From Thalassolituus marinus (GTDB lineage Bacteria; Pseudomonadota; Gammaproteobacteria; Pseudomonadales; Oceanobacteraceae): 64,000 nucleotides of DNA. The position numbers were made by a program, and so were the translations under genes. Positions 50,596 to 58,182 of the stretch are shown in pieces (position 1 is the first letter of the stretch; every line of letters starts with the position of its first letter). The notes beneath the pieces were generated by a model. It saw only the letters and a list, made by a program, of their open reading frames with translations. It was not told the DNA's origin and did no database searches. The stretch lies in NCBI RefSeq assembly GCF_020320395.1, contig NZ_JAEDAH010000043.1, positions 46,025 to 110,024 of the forward strand, read 5' to 3'.

Positions 50596-53152
50596 TGAAA
50601 CTCGCACTGTTCTAGAGGCTGTTGGTATTCGTATCGATGACAGCAGCCCGATAACGTTTGAACATTACTCAGTGATTATTGATCATCTGAGGAAAAAATA
50701 CAGTGCCTCTGAGGTCGAATCTCGGCTAGAGGATATCAGCCTCTATGCGATAGAGAGTGGGCGATCGTCCCATGCTGATTTGTACCGTAGCTCATCAATG
50801 CCGCGTCCGGCAGCTCCTGTATATCCTGATAATAGTGCTCTATATCAGGCGCTGTGGCGATTCGATCGGATATTTCCAAAAATTATGTTTGATTTGGATG
50901 ATGATCAGATTCCTGGTGCGCTGATTTACAGTGCGATGCGCTACGGACTGCTGCTCGATAGGGATCTGATTCGGGCCTGGCGCAAAGGTGATTTCTACGA
51001 CGGGCTGCGGCAATATCGGAATCATATCTGGTTTGAGTTAGAAAAAAACAGCAACGCTCAACCTATGGTTTGGCAGCCGGATGACATGACTGTGTTGCTA
51101 CTGGTTAGGTATCGAGGCCGCATAAAAACAACCAAATCCACGAGTTGGCATCAGTATTTACGTCAGCTGCTGAGCCCGCATACAGGGCTGGAGAGCTGGT
51201 CCAGCGACGTCGACCTGATTCGTGTATTTCAGGCAGTTCTCAAAAACTATCTACCTGCCCATTTGGTAGAGGTTAGCGCTAATCGCAATAGGAATCGTAG
51301 TCTGACGAGCAATGGACATCTGCGTCTAATCAGCAGGCGAGTTCCGCCGGTTAAATTTACCCCGGCAGAAGCAGAGGAATCAACATATGTGGCAAGCAGG
51401 AAGCAGCGCCGGTCGAACTACTGCAATCTGTTGTCTGCATTAGTTCGAACCAGTTCCCTTGCAGAGGAGTTAGTTCTGCGGGCGAGTACACAGAATTTTT
51501 CGTTGGCTCTGCAGTCACTGGTTCGGTGTGCAGCCTTTTACCGCCAGAACAATACGCAATTTGGAGGGCGATTAAAAAAATCCGGAGTGTTGCGAATAGT
51601 TAATGATCTGGCCCCTCGATTTGAGCACGAATTTTATGAATGCGACCCGGAGAGTCTATTGCCAGAAATTTTACGCGAGAGATTTCTTAAAATTCTTGAG
51701 CACGCGCACAATAAATCAAAATCAAATCTGAAAAAGAGTATCGATCGATATTATTGGTATTTGCATAATGAAAATAATTTTCCGCTGCTGGAATCTGAGT
51801 TAAACGCCAATATTCCCAATCAGTCATCAACCTACCCAGTAATGGTAATGCCCTGGGAATATGAGGCGATAAAAGGCACGTTGTATCGAGAGTTTTTGAT
51901 GGCAACTAAGGTGGTAGAACGTCAGAGAATTCAGCGAATGCTGCTGGCGGTGATCCTCGGCTATCGTTCCGGACTGAGGCGCGGTGAAATTCTTGCGCTG
52001 CGATACAAGGATTTTCAGCGTGAGGGGCTGGCGACCATTGTTGTGTCAAAACGTAAGGGATTTGAACCCAAGACCCGATCAGGTAATCGACAGATTGTTA
52101 TCAGTGGCCGATATAGCGATAGTGAGATGAGGGTCGTCGATCGAATATTGAAAAATCAGGACGCGGATCAATTCAATAGTGATCATCGTATATTCAGTGG
52201 CTACGCTCAGGGGGCCGACAAAACCAATAATAAGAAAATATTCTCTGAAATTTCTCATATTATTCATTCGGTAATGGGTGATTACAGTGCGAGTTTTCAT
52301 TCTCTACGCCATTCGTTTGCCTCAATAAACCTGTATCGTATGGTGAGGTCACGGTTGTCGGATGATTTTCCAATGGATGATTTTCTCGGTTACGACACGG
52401 GAGAGAACTATGACGCATACCTCGGTCGGCTAGCACCGCTGCCTGGCGCCACGCGGCGCGTGAATCCGGTTTATCAAATCAGTGCTGAGATGGGTCACGC
52501 ATCGCCCGAGACCACGCTCGGTACCTATGTGCACTCTCTGGATTGGCTATTGCCCTATTATCAGCGTCGTATGATGCCGTCACTGAGCACGGCTCAGCTC
52601 GCCAGCGCATTGGGCGTTAGCCGGCAGGCTATACAAAAAATCACCCGGGCTCATGGTGAGCGTACACCCTCAGACTATCGGGTATCTGCTGTTCGCAGGC
52701 TCACGGATCTCGCGCAGATCGTGAGCCTCGACGATTGGATGTCGCCCAGGGAGAAACTGGCGATTAGTCGTTCGGATAGAGAGTTTGAATTTGATGGATG
52801 CTCAGCGGCCATTCGCCGTTACAAACGACGAGAAATTACATCGCAGCAGCTATTCAGTTTGTATCCTGGTTTGCTGAAATTTCCGGCAGCGGCGAGGGAT
52901 GCTTTACTCATTGACCTGTTGCATCGTTTGTATAAACGTGATGAAAAACGCCGTGGCGATCGAATGATCCAACGGTTTTATGAACTAATACCATCTGAAC
53001 AGAGCTACTGCCTGTATCGATGGAATATCTCCCGTGATGCGTGGATCGAGAGTGGATTCAAACGCCGCGTCATGGATTTTCGTTCGCGTAGGGCGGAGCA
53101 GGCTTACAACTATTTGGCGGATAAACTAAAAGTATTTAGCGATGCTGATTAG
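50582..53152 (+). CDS. Very large tyrosine recombinase
   Basis: 856 residues. The catalytic domain lies near residues 450-660. It has Arg in SGLRRGEILALRY (about R466), a Lys-bearing hairpin SKRKGFEPKTRSG, HSLR (H573 to R576), MGHASPETT and Tyr in LGTYVH (Y649). The site is intact. The first 450 residues are unfamiliar and helical. After the catalytic domain a small HTH (TAQLASALGVSRQAIQKI) and a 150-residue helical tail follow. The size is twice that of ordinary integrases. With the overlapping gene upstream it resembles multi-recombinase elements such as Tn554 or other recombinase-trio elements, though I cannot assign one. Confidence 0.72.
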   Translation: MMLSDETRTVLEAVGIRIDDSSPITFEHYSVIIDHLRKKYSASEVESRLEDISLYAIESGRSSHADLYRSSSMPRPAAPVYPDNSALYQALWRFDRIFPKIMFDLDDDQIPGALIYSAMRYGLLLDRDLIRAWRKGDFYDGLRQYRNHIWFELEKNSNAQPMVWQPDDMTVLLLVRYRGRIKTTKSTSWHQYLRQLLSPHTGLESWSSDVDLIRVFQAVLKNYLPAHLVEVSANRNRNRSLTSNGHLRLISRRVPPVKFTPAEAEESTYVASRKQRRSNYCNLLSALVRTSSLAEELVLRASTQNFSLALQSLVRCAAFYRQNNTQFGGRLKKSGVLRIVNDLAPRFEHEFYECDPESLLPEILRERFLKILEHAHNKSKSNLKKSIDRYYWYLHNENNFPLLESELNANIPNQSSTYPVMVMPWEYEAIKGTLYREFLMATKVVERQRIQRMLLAVILGYRSGLRRGEILALRYKDFQREGLATIVVSKRKGFEPKTRSGNRQIVISGRYSDSEMRVVDRILKNQDADQFNSDHRIFSGYAQGADKTNNKKIFSEISHIIHSVMGDYSASFHSLRHSFASINLYRMVRSRLSDDFPMDDFLGYDTGENYDAYLGRLAPLPGATRRVNPVYQISAEMGHASPETTLGTYVHSLDWLLPYYQRRMMPSLSTAQLASALGVSRQAIQKITRAHGERTPSDYRVSAVRRLTDLAQIVSLDDWMSPREKLAISRSDREFEFDGCSAAIRRYKRREITSQQLFSLYPGLLKFPAAARDALLIDLLHRLYKRDEKRRGDRMIQRFYELIPSEQSYCLYRWNISRDAWIESGFKRRVMDFRSRRAEQAYNYLADKLKVFSDAD

Positions 53153-53511
53153 CAAGATTTGCTGCTAATCCAGAGAAATAACGTTTCCAGGTCGTTGTCA
53201 CTGTTCTGGTTGATCAGATACTCGCGAACGGATCGACCCGATAACGGTTCTGCCTGGACTGCAGATGTAAAAAAATGCTTCTCGTGACCCAGAGGAGAAA
53301 TTACTGAAACGGCTTTTTGTATACCAACGAGCCACGCCACACGGTCCATCAGTGCCGGCGGGGCGATATCCTGCTGCGTGCTCAATAACTTTTCATAATC
53401 GGGCTGGCTCATGCCCATGATGCTGGCCTGCTCTTCAGGGGTTAACTGCCAGTGGTCGATGAGTTTAGAAAAGACGCGCATTACATCGGCTATGGTCAAT
53501 GGTTGGGTCAT
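53149..53511 (-). CDS. Xre/MbcA/ParS-like antitoxin (no toxin seen)
   Basis: 120 residues. An N-terminal helical part, LTPEEQASIMGMSQPDYEKL, resembles an Xre-type HTH. A DUF2384-like region follows: DRVAWLVGIQKAVSVISP, then an F..A..PLSGRSVREYL pattern. These proteins normally pair with a RES- or Fic-type toxin, yet none lies next to it. It converges with the recombinase and overlaps its last 4 bases. A GAGGTGG site precedes the ATG at 53511. It may protect the element from a toxin elsewhere. Confidence 0.6.
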   Translation of the reverse strand: MTQPLTIADVMRVFSKLIDHWQLTPEEQASIMGMSQPDYEKLLSTQQDIAPPALMDRVAWLVGIQKAVSVISPLGHEKHFFTSAVQAEPLSGRSVREYLINQNSDNDLETLFLWISSKSC

Positions 53512-53620
53512 GTTGCCACCTCATATGTACTGAATGAATTGATGCACCGACATTGAATTCACAAAGTAGAATAATGTCGATGGCAAAAGACCGTGTTCAG
53601 ATTGTGGCGCGTTCACCATC

Positions 53621-53651
53621 CCGTACCCTGCTGATAAACAGCAGGATACGG
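53621..53651 (-). terminator. Hairpin after the lipoprotein gene
   Basis: Thirteen-base arms (CCGTACCCTGCTG and CAGCAGGATACGG) pair at 12 of 13 positions around a 5-base loop, 9 bases beyond the minus-strand lipoprotein stop. The T run is absent on that strand, so termination is uncertain. Confidence 0.5.
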
Positions 53652-53659
53652 CGCAGGAA

Positions 53660-54160
53660 TCAGCCTTCGTCGGTCAAGGTCTTATGTTTAACCAGGTTTA
53701 ATTTACAGATGCTGGTTTCCAGTTGTCGCTGTTTTTGGCCAAGGAAACTTTTCTCTGAGTAATACCAGTCTTTTTTGTCGAGTGCTTGTCGGGTTCCTAC
53801 CAGACGATAATGAACACCTTTTTCCAGTTCGACTTCAGAGCTTGTATGCCCAACATGTTTACCATCCATTATGTTGTCAGACCTATCGCACTCGTATTCG
53901 AGAGTGTGCTTGCCGGGCTTTAATGCCTGCTTTGACTGCGCAAAAGTAGACAGATCTTTGCCATCAATTGCTATCAGGTTGATACCGGCACCCATTCCCC
54001 AGCCACTTTCTCCGTTCGATTCAATAACGGAAACCTGGGACATTGGTAACGGCTCACCCTCGTAGAAATGCTCAGTACCATGGCCCAGCATGTTGCCCAC
54101 GCCTGCACAGCCAGTCAGAAACACAGAGGATGCGAGCATCCCGGACAGAATCGCTTTCAT
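53660..54160 (-). CDS. Lipoprotein of unknown function
   Basis: 166 residues from the ATG at 54160; the open frame extends 99 bases further but only across the operator. A lipobox signal, VFLTGC, follows MKAILSGMLASS. The mature part begins AGVGNMLGHGTEHFYEGEPLP and has GINLIAIDGKDL plus a beta-rich body (KPGKHTLEYECDRSD) and LVGTRQALDKKDWYYSEKSF. I do not know the family. Its promoter carries a palindrome of the same kind as that of the neighbouring HTH gene, so the two may be co-regulated. Confidence 0.8.
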   Translation of the reverse strand: MKAILSGMLASSVFLTGCAGVGNMLGHGTEHFYEGEPLPMSQVSVIESNGESGWGMGAGINLIAIDGKDLSTFAQSKQALKPGKHTLEYECDRSDNIMDGKHVGHTSSEVELEKGVHYRLVGTRQALDKKDWYYSEKSFLGQKQRQLETSICKLNLVKHKTLTDEG

Positions 54161-54182
54161 AGAGTTATCCTTCTCGTAGTTG

Positions 54183-54205
54183 TCTGTTCTCATAATGAGA
54201 ACAGA
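54183..54205. promoter_or_regulatory. Operator-like palindrome of the lipoprotein gene
   Basis: Perfect 11-base arms, TCTGTTCTCAT and ATGAGAACAGA, flank one A. The core GTTCTCAT-N-ATGAGAAC shares 14 of 16 arm bases with the palindrome at 54343-54359, so both fit GTWCTCAT-N-ATGAGWAC. It is 23 bases upstream of the lipoprotein ATG. Confidence 0.65.
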
Positions 54206-54342
54206 ATGGCGAACTATATAAGCCGGATAGTTCCATCTCAACCCTTGATCGCTACCCATCTCGGTGTCGGGTTAACGCTATGTGTGTGATTCTCGCCAAA
54301 TCTGCGCTTTGCCTGTACTCAATTTGGGATTAGCAGCATCAG

Positions 54343-54359
54343 GTACTCATTATGAGTAC
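54343..54359. promoter_or_regulatory. Operator-like palindrome of the HTH gene
   Basis: GTACTCAT-T-ATGAGTAC, a perfect 8-base-arm palindrome that ends directly at the HTH start codon. A half-site GTACTC recurs at 54315-54320. The sequence class matches the lipoprotein operator. Confidence 0.65.
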
Positions 54360-54590
54360 ATGATTAAAACCATCACTTCCCCTAAATACGCCCGCATGAT
54401 CGGTTGGCTGATTGCCAACCGCCAAGCGCGCGGAATGAGCATCAGAGCACTGGCCGAGGCGCTCGGCATTACCACCACGGCAGTTCATCGGGTGGAGTCG
54501 CTGGAGCGCCGCCTGGATGTATTTGAGTACGTCCAGTTCTGCCATGCACTGGATGTTGACCCCGCAGAAGGCATTCGTATGCTGAAGTGA
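54360..54590 (+). CDS. Xre-family HTH regulator
   Basis: 76 residues from the ATG at 54360; a longer frame would start 78 bases upstream, across the palindrome. It has a classic helix-turn-helix, SIRALAEALGITTTAVHRVE, followed by the dimer helix DVFEYVQFCHALDVDPAEGI. It resembles single-domain phage-like repressors. The palindrome at its start codon suggests autorepression, and the matching one upstream of the lipoprotein suggests a two-gene regulon. Confidence 0.8.
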   Translation: MIKTITSPKYARMIGWLIANRQARGMSIRALAEALGITTTAVHRVESLERRLDVFEYVQFCHALDVDPAEGIRMLK

Positions 54591-54695
54591 TTAATCCGAT
54601 TTTTTTCGGTTAAACCACCAAGCGGCAGCCAGCACACTGATAAGAAAACCACCGAGAATCATCAGTGGAATGGGGTTAATTAATTCGTCTGTCAT
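54591..54695 (-). CDS. 34-residue single-span membrane peptide (Ldr/Fst-like)
   Basis: The ATG at 54695 has GAGGG 8 bases upstream. The peptide opens MTDELINPIPLMILGGF, has one hydrophobic helix and ends AAAWWFNRKKSD. The charge-tail pattern is like Ldr/Fst type I toxins, whose ends read WWRNRK, with a Pro-Ile-Leu-Gly opening to the helix. The match is short, so an ordinary small membrane protein is also possible. It converges with the HTH gene (no gap). A small ORF and a LexA-type box lie upstream on the same strand. Confidence 0.5.
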   Translation of the reverse strand: MTDELINPIPLMILGGFLISVLAAAWWFNRKKSD

Positions 54696-54820
54696 ATTCT
54701 TTTCCCTCTTGTCTATCTAATCATCTTAAACAGAAAAACCGACTTGAGTATGAATGAGCGTTACTCATCGCCGGCTCTATTGCGCTTTGGTGTTTGTATT
54801 TTTGGGGCAATAGCCCATCA

Positions 54821-54892
54821 TCACGCCTCACAGAAGCAGTCTGTTACCAGCAAAGCTGCAGTAGCTATCAAAAGAGCAGCCATCTCATGCAT
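54821..54892 (-). CDS. Possible 23-residue leader or toxin peptide under SOS control
   Basis: A frame of 24 codons, MHEMAALLIATAALLVTDC, then FCEA and a stop. It is hydrophobic and would span the membrane once. It has no strong ribosome site, so translation is doubtful. It lies 32 bases downstream of the LexA-type box and upstream of the 34-residue gene on the same strand. The layout recalls tisAB, where a leader frame precedes the toxin, but that is only a layout match. Confidence 0.3.
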   Translation of the reverse strand: MHEMAALLIATAALLVTDCFCEA

Positions 54893-54923
54893 TCTTGAGA
54901 TGATGTCTGTATCTATATCATGG

Positions 54924-54943
54924 AACTGTATGTATAGACAGTA
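54924..54943. promoter_or_regulatory. LexA-type SOS box
   Basis: AACTGTATGTATAGACAGTA matches the E. coli 20-mer consensus TACTGTATATATATACAGTA at 17 positions, with CTGT-N8-ACAG intact. No known SOS gene is adjacent. The nearest downstream frames on the minus strand are the two tiny membrane peptides; on the plus strand the next gene is 365 bases away. Confidence 0.65.
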
Positions 54944-54944
54944 T

Positions 54945-55307
54945 TTCGGTTGAAAGTTCCATCAATGTAGCGGTATTTGGCAATTATTGGCGCCTACGAG
55001 ATAAAGTAAGTAGAAAGTAGTAGGTTTCATCGGCTGCCGGCAAGTCCTGCAGCAGCATGCTATTCAGGCTGTACCGTACACTGAAGAAGTAGGGTGGGAT
55101 CATATGTGATGGAATGCATGGCTCCCCTGGTGTTCTAATTTGGTGGTACGGGTAATGATGTGCGAGTCGTACCAGAGCCGGGTTAAGACGTTATTTGAAA
55201 AAATCGTGTCTCGAAACAGGTGCAGTGGTTAAGGTTCTATTCGAGCCTATTTCACTGTGTGAAGTAAAGATCTGGGCCCTCAGTATTCTTATTTAAATGG
55301 AGTTGTT
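54945..55307. other. 363-bp stretch without a recognised gene
   Basis: I see no convincing coding region on either strand. It holds the weak 21-base repeat (55128-55148) shared with 40385-40405 and the leader of the DUF4303 gene, with a GGAG ribosome site at its end. Confidence 0.6.
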
Positions 55308-55913
55308 ATGAGTAGCATGGAACGTTTTGAGCAGGCTTTATATCGCGAAGCATCGTTAGCATTCGATCAAATCGTCAGGCAGTACAAGGATGACATATAC
55401 GTTATAGGGTTCTATCATTTTGGTGGTTGGGATGGTGTTTTGCCCATGGTCAACACCACGAGTTATCTGAATAGCTGTTGTGGTCAGGCCGAAGATGAAT
55501 GTGAGCGTATCGGATTCAAATGGAATCCCGGTGAGTTCATTGACGCCGAGGATTATGGTAAGGACTTTATTTCCACCGACGAGGAAATGCAAAATCTGCA
55601 CGGCGAATGGGATGAATGGGATGAGGCCATCACAGCGCGCTGGCAGCAAACACTAGACACTATGTGCAGGGTTTTGGTACGTCTGGATCAGGATGGTGTT
55701 TTCTCTGCAATCTCTGATCGAAGCAGCTTTGTCTTACATGTAGCCACTTACGATGAATCGTATGAAGATGGCTATGAGCGGATTGTTAAAATGAATCCTC
55801 AGGAAGCCATTGATCAGGTTGAGGCTGAATTCAGTGCATTGATTCAGAATGAACGGCAGATAGAACAGGAAGCGATGGATAGGTACCGTGAAATGCTGAT
55901 CGACAGAAATTAA
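55308..55913 (+). CDS. DUF4303 protein (immunity-like)
   Basis: 201 residues, acidic and soluble. It has YKDDIYVIGFYHFGGWDGVL early, a Trp/Glu-rich middle (EWDEWDEAITARW) and a region DRSSFVLHVATYDESY. This is the DUF4303 pattern, a family often found as an immunity protein next to polymorphic toxins. No toxin is adjacent. Function is not known from sequence. Confidence 0.65.
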   Translation: MSSMERFEQALYREASLAFDQIVRQYKDDIYVIGFYHFGGWDGVLPMVNTTSYLNSCCGQAEDECERIGFKWNPGEFIDAEDYGKDFISTDEEMQNLHGEWDEWDEAITARWQQTLDTMCRVLVRLDQDGVFSAISDRSSFVLHVATYDESYEDGYERIVKMNPQEAIDQVEAEFSALIQNERQIEQEAMDRYREMLIDRN

Positions 55914-55993
55914 GATCGCTTATCCTGATATCTGAACAGGAAATATAAGCCGTATATATTTCCTGTTCAAATTTACAGTCATACGAGCCGAGT

Positions 55994-56614
55994 CTACCAA
56001 TCGCTGCTATCGCTAAAGGACGATGAGTCATCAAAGCCTGACGAAAAGTTGTCGGAAAATCCGCTGGATGTACTCGAAAAACTATCGTCGAACGCGCTGG
56101 CTGAAAGCGAGTCATCGAATCCGATTGAATGAGACGCCCAATCGTTAAGGCCTGAGCCGACTGTGTTCATGTCTTCCATCGAAGAGCTGCCATATGCATT
56201 GCCATGAATATCTACAGCGCCAATCATGGGTAATCCTGTGGCAGGGTTGAAGCTCGGACTGCTTATGCTGCTTGTAGAATCATCTTCATAAAAACTCATT
56301 GAATGGTGTTCTGATGCCACGCTGCTGCTGAACAACATGTCATTGTCGTCGATGCTGCAGTGGATAACGGGCATGGAATATATTTCCTCCCGTCGGCTGC
56401 TTGCAGAATGGTTTGAACTATGACCTTGAGTGTCTTTTGGGGAGCGTCGTGTGTTCGCTTGAGGTTGGCAAGACTGTGCCACGGACGCCTTCTTCGGACG
56501 TTTGAAGATAATCAGAAGGCACAAGGAATAAACCAAGCCGATGTAGAACTGGCCTGGAAGGGCCAGTTCTGCCATGAATGTGTTGACACAAATGAACAGT
56601 AATCTTCCTATCAC
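55994..56614 (-). CDS. Membrane-anchored Ser/Asp-rich low-complexity protein
   Basis: 206 residues from a GTG at 56614, chosen because AGGAG stands 7 bases upstream; ATG at 56575 is the alternative. An N-terminal hydrophobic segment (FYIGLVYSLCLLIIF) is followed by a basic stretch and then a long disordered tail. The last 70 residues repeat Phe-Asp/Ser blocks such as AFDDSFSSTSSGFSDNFSSG and end DSSSFSDSSDW. I know no family. A surface, adhesive or scaffold role is possible. Confidence 0.6.
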   Translation of the reverse strand: MIGRLLFICVNTFMAELALPGQFYIGLVYSLCLLIIFKRPKKASVAQSCQPQANTRRSPKDTQGHSSNHSASSRREEIYSMPVIHCSIDDNDMLFSSSVASEHHSMSFYEDDSTSSISSPSFNPATGLPMIGAVDIHGNAYGSSSMEDMNTVGSGLNDWASHSIGFDDSLSASAFDDSFSSTSSGFSDNFSSGFDDSSSFSDSSDW

Positions 56615-56682
56615 CTTGAGACTCCTGTCTGCATGTACGGCTCCAAATAGTGTGCCTGAAGATCGCAGGCACACAAAGAGCG

Positions 56683-56937
56683 TTAAAAAACCTCACTAGG
56701 AAGGCAGGCGATGAATCCTTTGCGCAGCTCCCCCAGTGTTCTGTACTGCGGAGGCCAGGTTCGCATCTGCTCCTGCACCCAAATCCGCACAGCATTATGG
56801 TTGTCCATCGAGACGTTCACTCCCAGGTGGCCCGCGAGTCCGTTACCTGGTTGGATCTCTGCCACGAAGATCAGCCAGTCAGCGATACGGTTCGCTCGCT
56901 CAGTAACCCACACGTGTTTAAAGTTCTGGTGCAGCAT
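56683..56937 (-). CDS. Small protein coupled to an integrase (copy 2)
   Basis: 84 residues, starting inside the last codons of the integrase (20-base overlap), exactly as copy 1 does at 40465-40722. It shares KHVWVTERANRIADWLIF and IQPGNGLAGHLGV, with differences in the second half (RTWPPQYRTLGELRKGFIAC). Conservation of the overlap in both copies argues that it is a real gene. Confidence 0.7.
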   Translation of the reverse strand: MLHQNFKHVWVTERANRIADWLIFVAEIQPGNGLAGHLGVNVSMDNHNAVRIWVQEQMRTWPPQYRTLGELRKGFIACLPSEVF

Positions 56938-58150
56938 CGCTATCGGCCTCCTCTGTGGGTGCTGGCGTGTCGGTAAGAAAGCGTTGCTGCAGTAATCGAT
57001 CGAAGGCTGTACCATCCTGACGGGTAAGATTGGGTACATAGCGTGAGTAAACCCGGAACAGCATCTCGGTGGTGGTGTGACCCATCTGCCGGGCAATCCA
57101 CTCAGGGCTCTCTCCTGCAGCCAACCAAAGCGTCGCGGCTGTGTGGCGTGTCTGATAAGGCCGTCGGGGCTTAAGGCCAAGGTAACGCAGTAATGGGTAC
57201 CAGACGCGCTTAGTGACATTGTTGTGCTTGAGCGGGGTGCCTGTACGGGTGGCGAACACAAACTGCTCGCCGCGGGTGACGGCCCGCTGGGAAAGCAGAG
57301 CGTCATAGACCGGCTGCGACATTTGGATTTCACGCTGAGAACCATCGGTTTTCGTATAGGTCAGTTTGTCGTCGACAACGGTTTCACGGATCAGGATCTG
57401 GCGGCGATCAAAATCGACGTACTTCCATTGCAGGCCATCAACCTCGCCGGTTCGCATGCCAGTGAAGAAGCGCACGGTGAAATAAGCACGGAAGTCCAGA
57501 CGTACATTGGCCAGAATTAGCCTCACCTCTTCCAGTGTGAACGGCTCTACGTCGATTTTCTGGGCTTTGAGCGATTTGATTCCCCGGTAGGGCGAGGTAA
57601 ACTCGTACCGGTCAGCGGCTTCATTCATAAGCATCCTCAATGGGGTCATGATCTTATTGATGGTGGCAGCCTTCAGTGGACTGGTTTTCCGTTTTGGGTC
57701 TTTGGCGAGAGTTGAACGGAAATTCAGTATGTCGGCCTTGGTGATGTCGCTGATCCTTTTCTCCCCAAAGGCGGGCAGAACGTAGGTGTTCAGGTTAATC
57801 ATCACCGTCTTCTTATGGCTCTCACGCCACTCCACCGACATATCGCTCAGCCAGACTTCGGTGAACTCCTTGAATGTCGGAATATCCGAAGTGGTCTGGT
57901 TGGGTGACAGCCGGGCGGCAGCGACTTTCTTATCTAAAGCCTCGAAGGCCTCTGCCTTGGGACTGTCGGGGAAATAATCCCGGTACACGAAGGTTCCGAG
58001 GGTTATCTCCGCCTCAATCCGCTGCAGAATTTTCTCCATACGTCGACGATTCGGCAGGTTATCTTCCAGTTTGGTGTATTCACGGCAGCGCTCCCCCTTA
58101 TAACGGAAGTCAAAGTACAGCTTGCCGGTTCGAGCACTGATGCTAGCCAT
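56918..58150 (-). CDS. Complete tyrosine integrase
   Basis: 410 residues. An N-terminal arm-binding region (FDFRYKGERCREYTKLEDN) is followed by a core-binding domain (FTEVWLSDMSVEWRESHKKT). The catalytic domain has Arg in FTGMRTGEVDGL, YQTRHTAATLWL, MGHTTTEML and Tyr in VYSRYV. The His of HxxR is replaced by Tyr, as I recall for many integrases of the DUF3596 type. It faces left and pairs with the small gene at 56683. It may drive movement of the part of the island to its left. Confidence 0.9.
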   Translation of the reverse strand: MASISARTGKLYFDFRYKGERCREYTKLEDNLPNRRRMEKILQRIEAEITLGTFVYRDYFPDSPKAEAFEALDKKVAAARLSPNQTTSDIPTFKEFTEVWLSDMSVEWRESHKKTVMINLNTYVLPAFGEKRISDITKADILNFRSTLAKDPKRKTSPLKAATINKIMTPLRMLMNEAADRYEFTSPYRGIKSLKAQKIDVEPFTLEEVRLILANVRLDFRAYFTVRFFTGMRTGEVDGLQWKYVDFDRRQILIRETVVDDKLTYTKTDGSQREIQMSQPVYDALLSQRAVTRGEQFVFATRTGTPLKHNNVTKRVWYPLLRYLGLKPRRPYQTRHTAATLWLAAGESPEWIARQMGHTTTEMLFRVYSRYVPNLTRQDGTAFDRLLQQRFLTDTPAPTEEADSDAAPEL

Positions 58151-58182
58151 AGCAGCCTCCTTAACGCAGGCCAGTCATCAAT

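Noticed and set aside
54744..54953. 69-residue plus-strand frame overlapping the SOS box
   Set aside because: No ribosome site, no recognisable fold, and it runs through the LexA-type palindrome; more likely chance.
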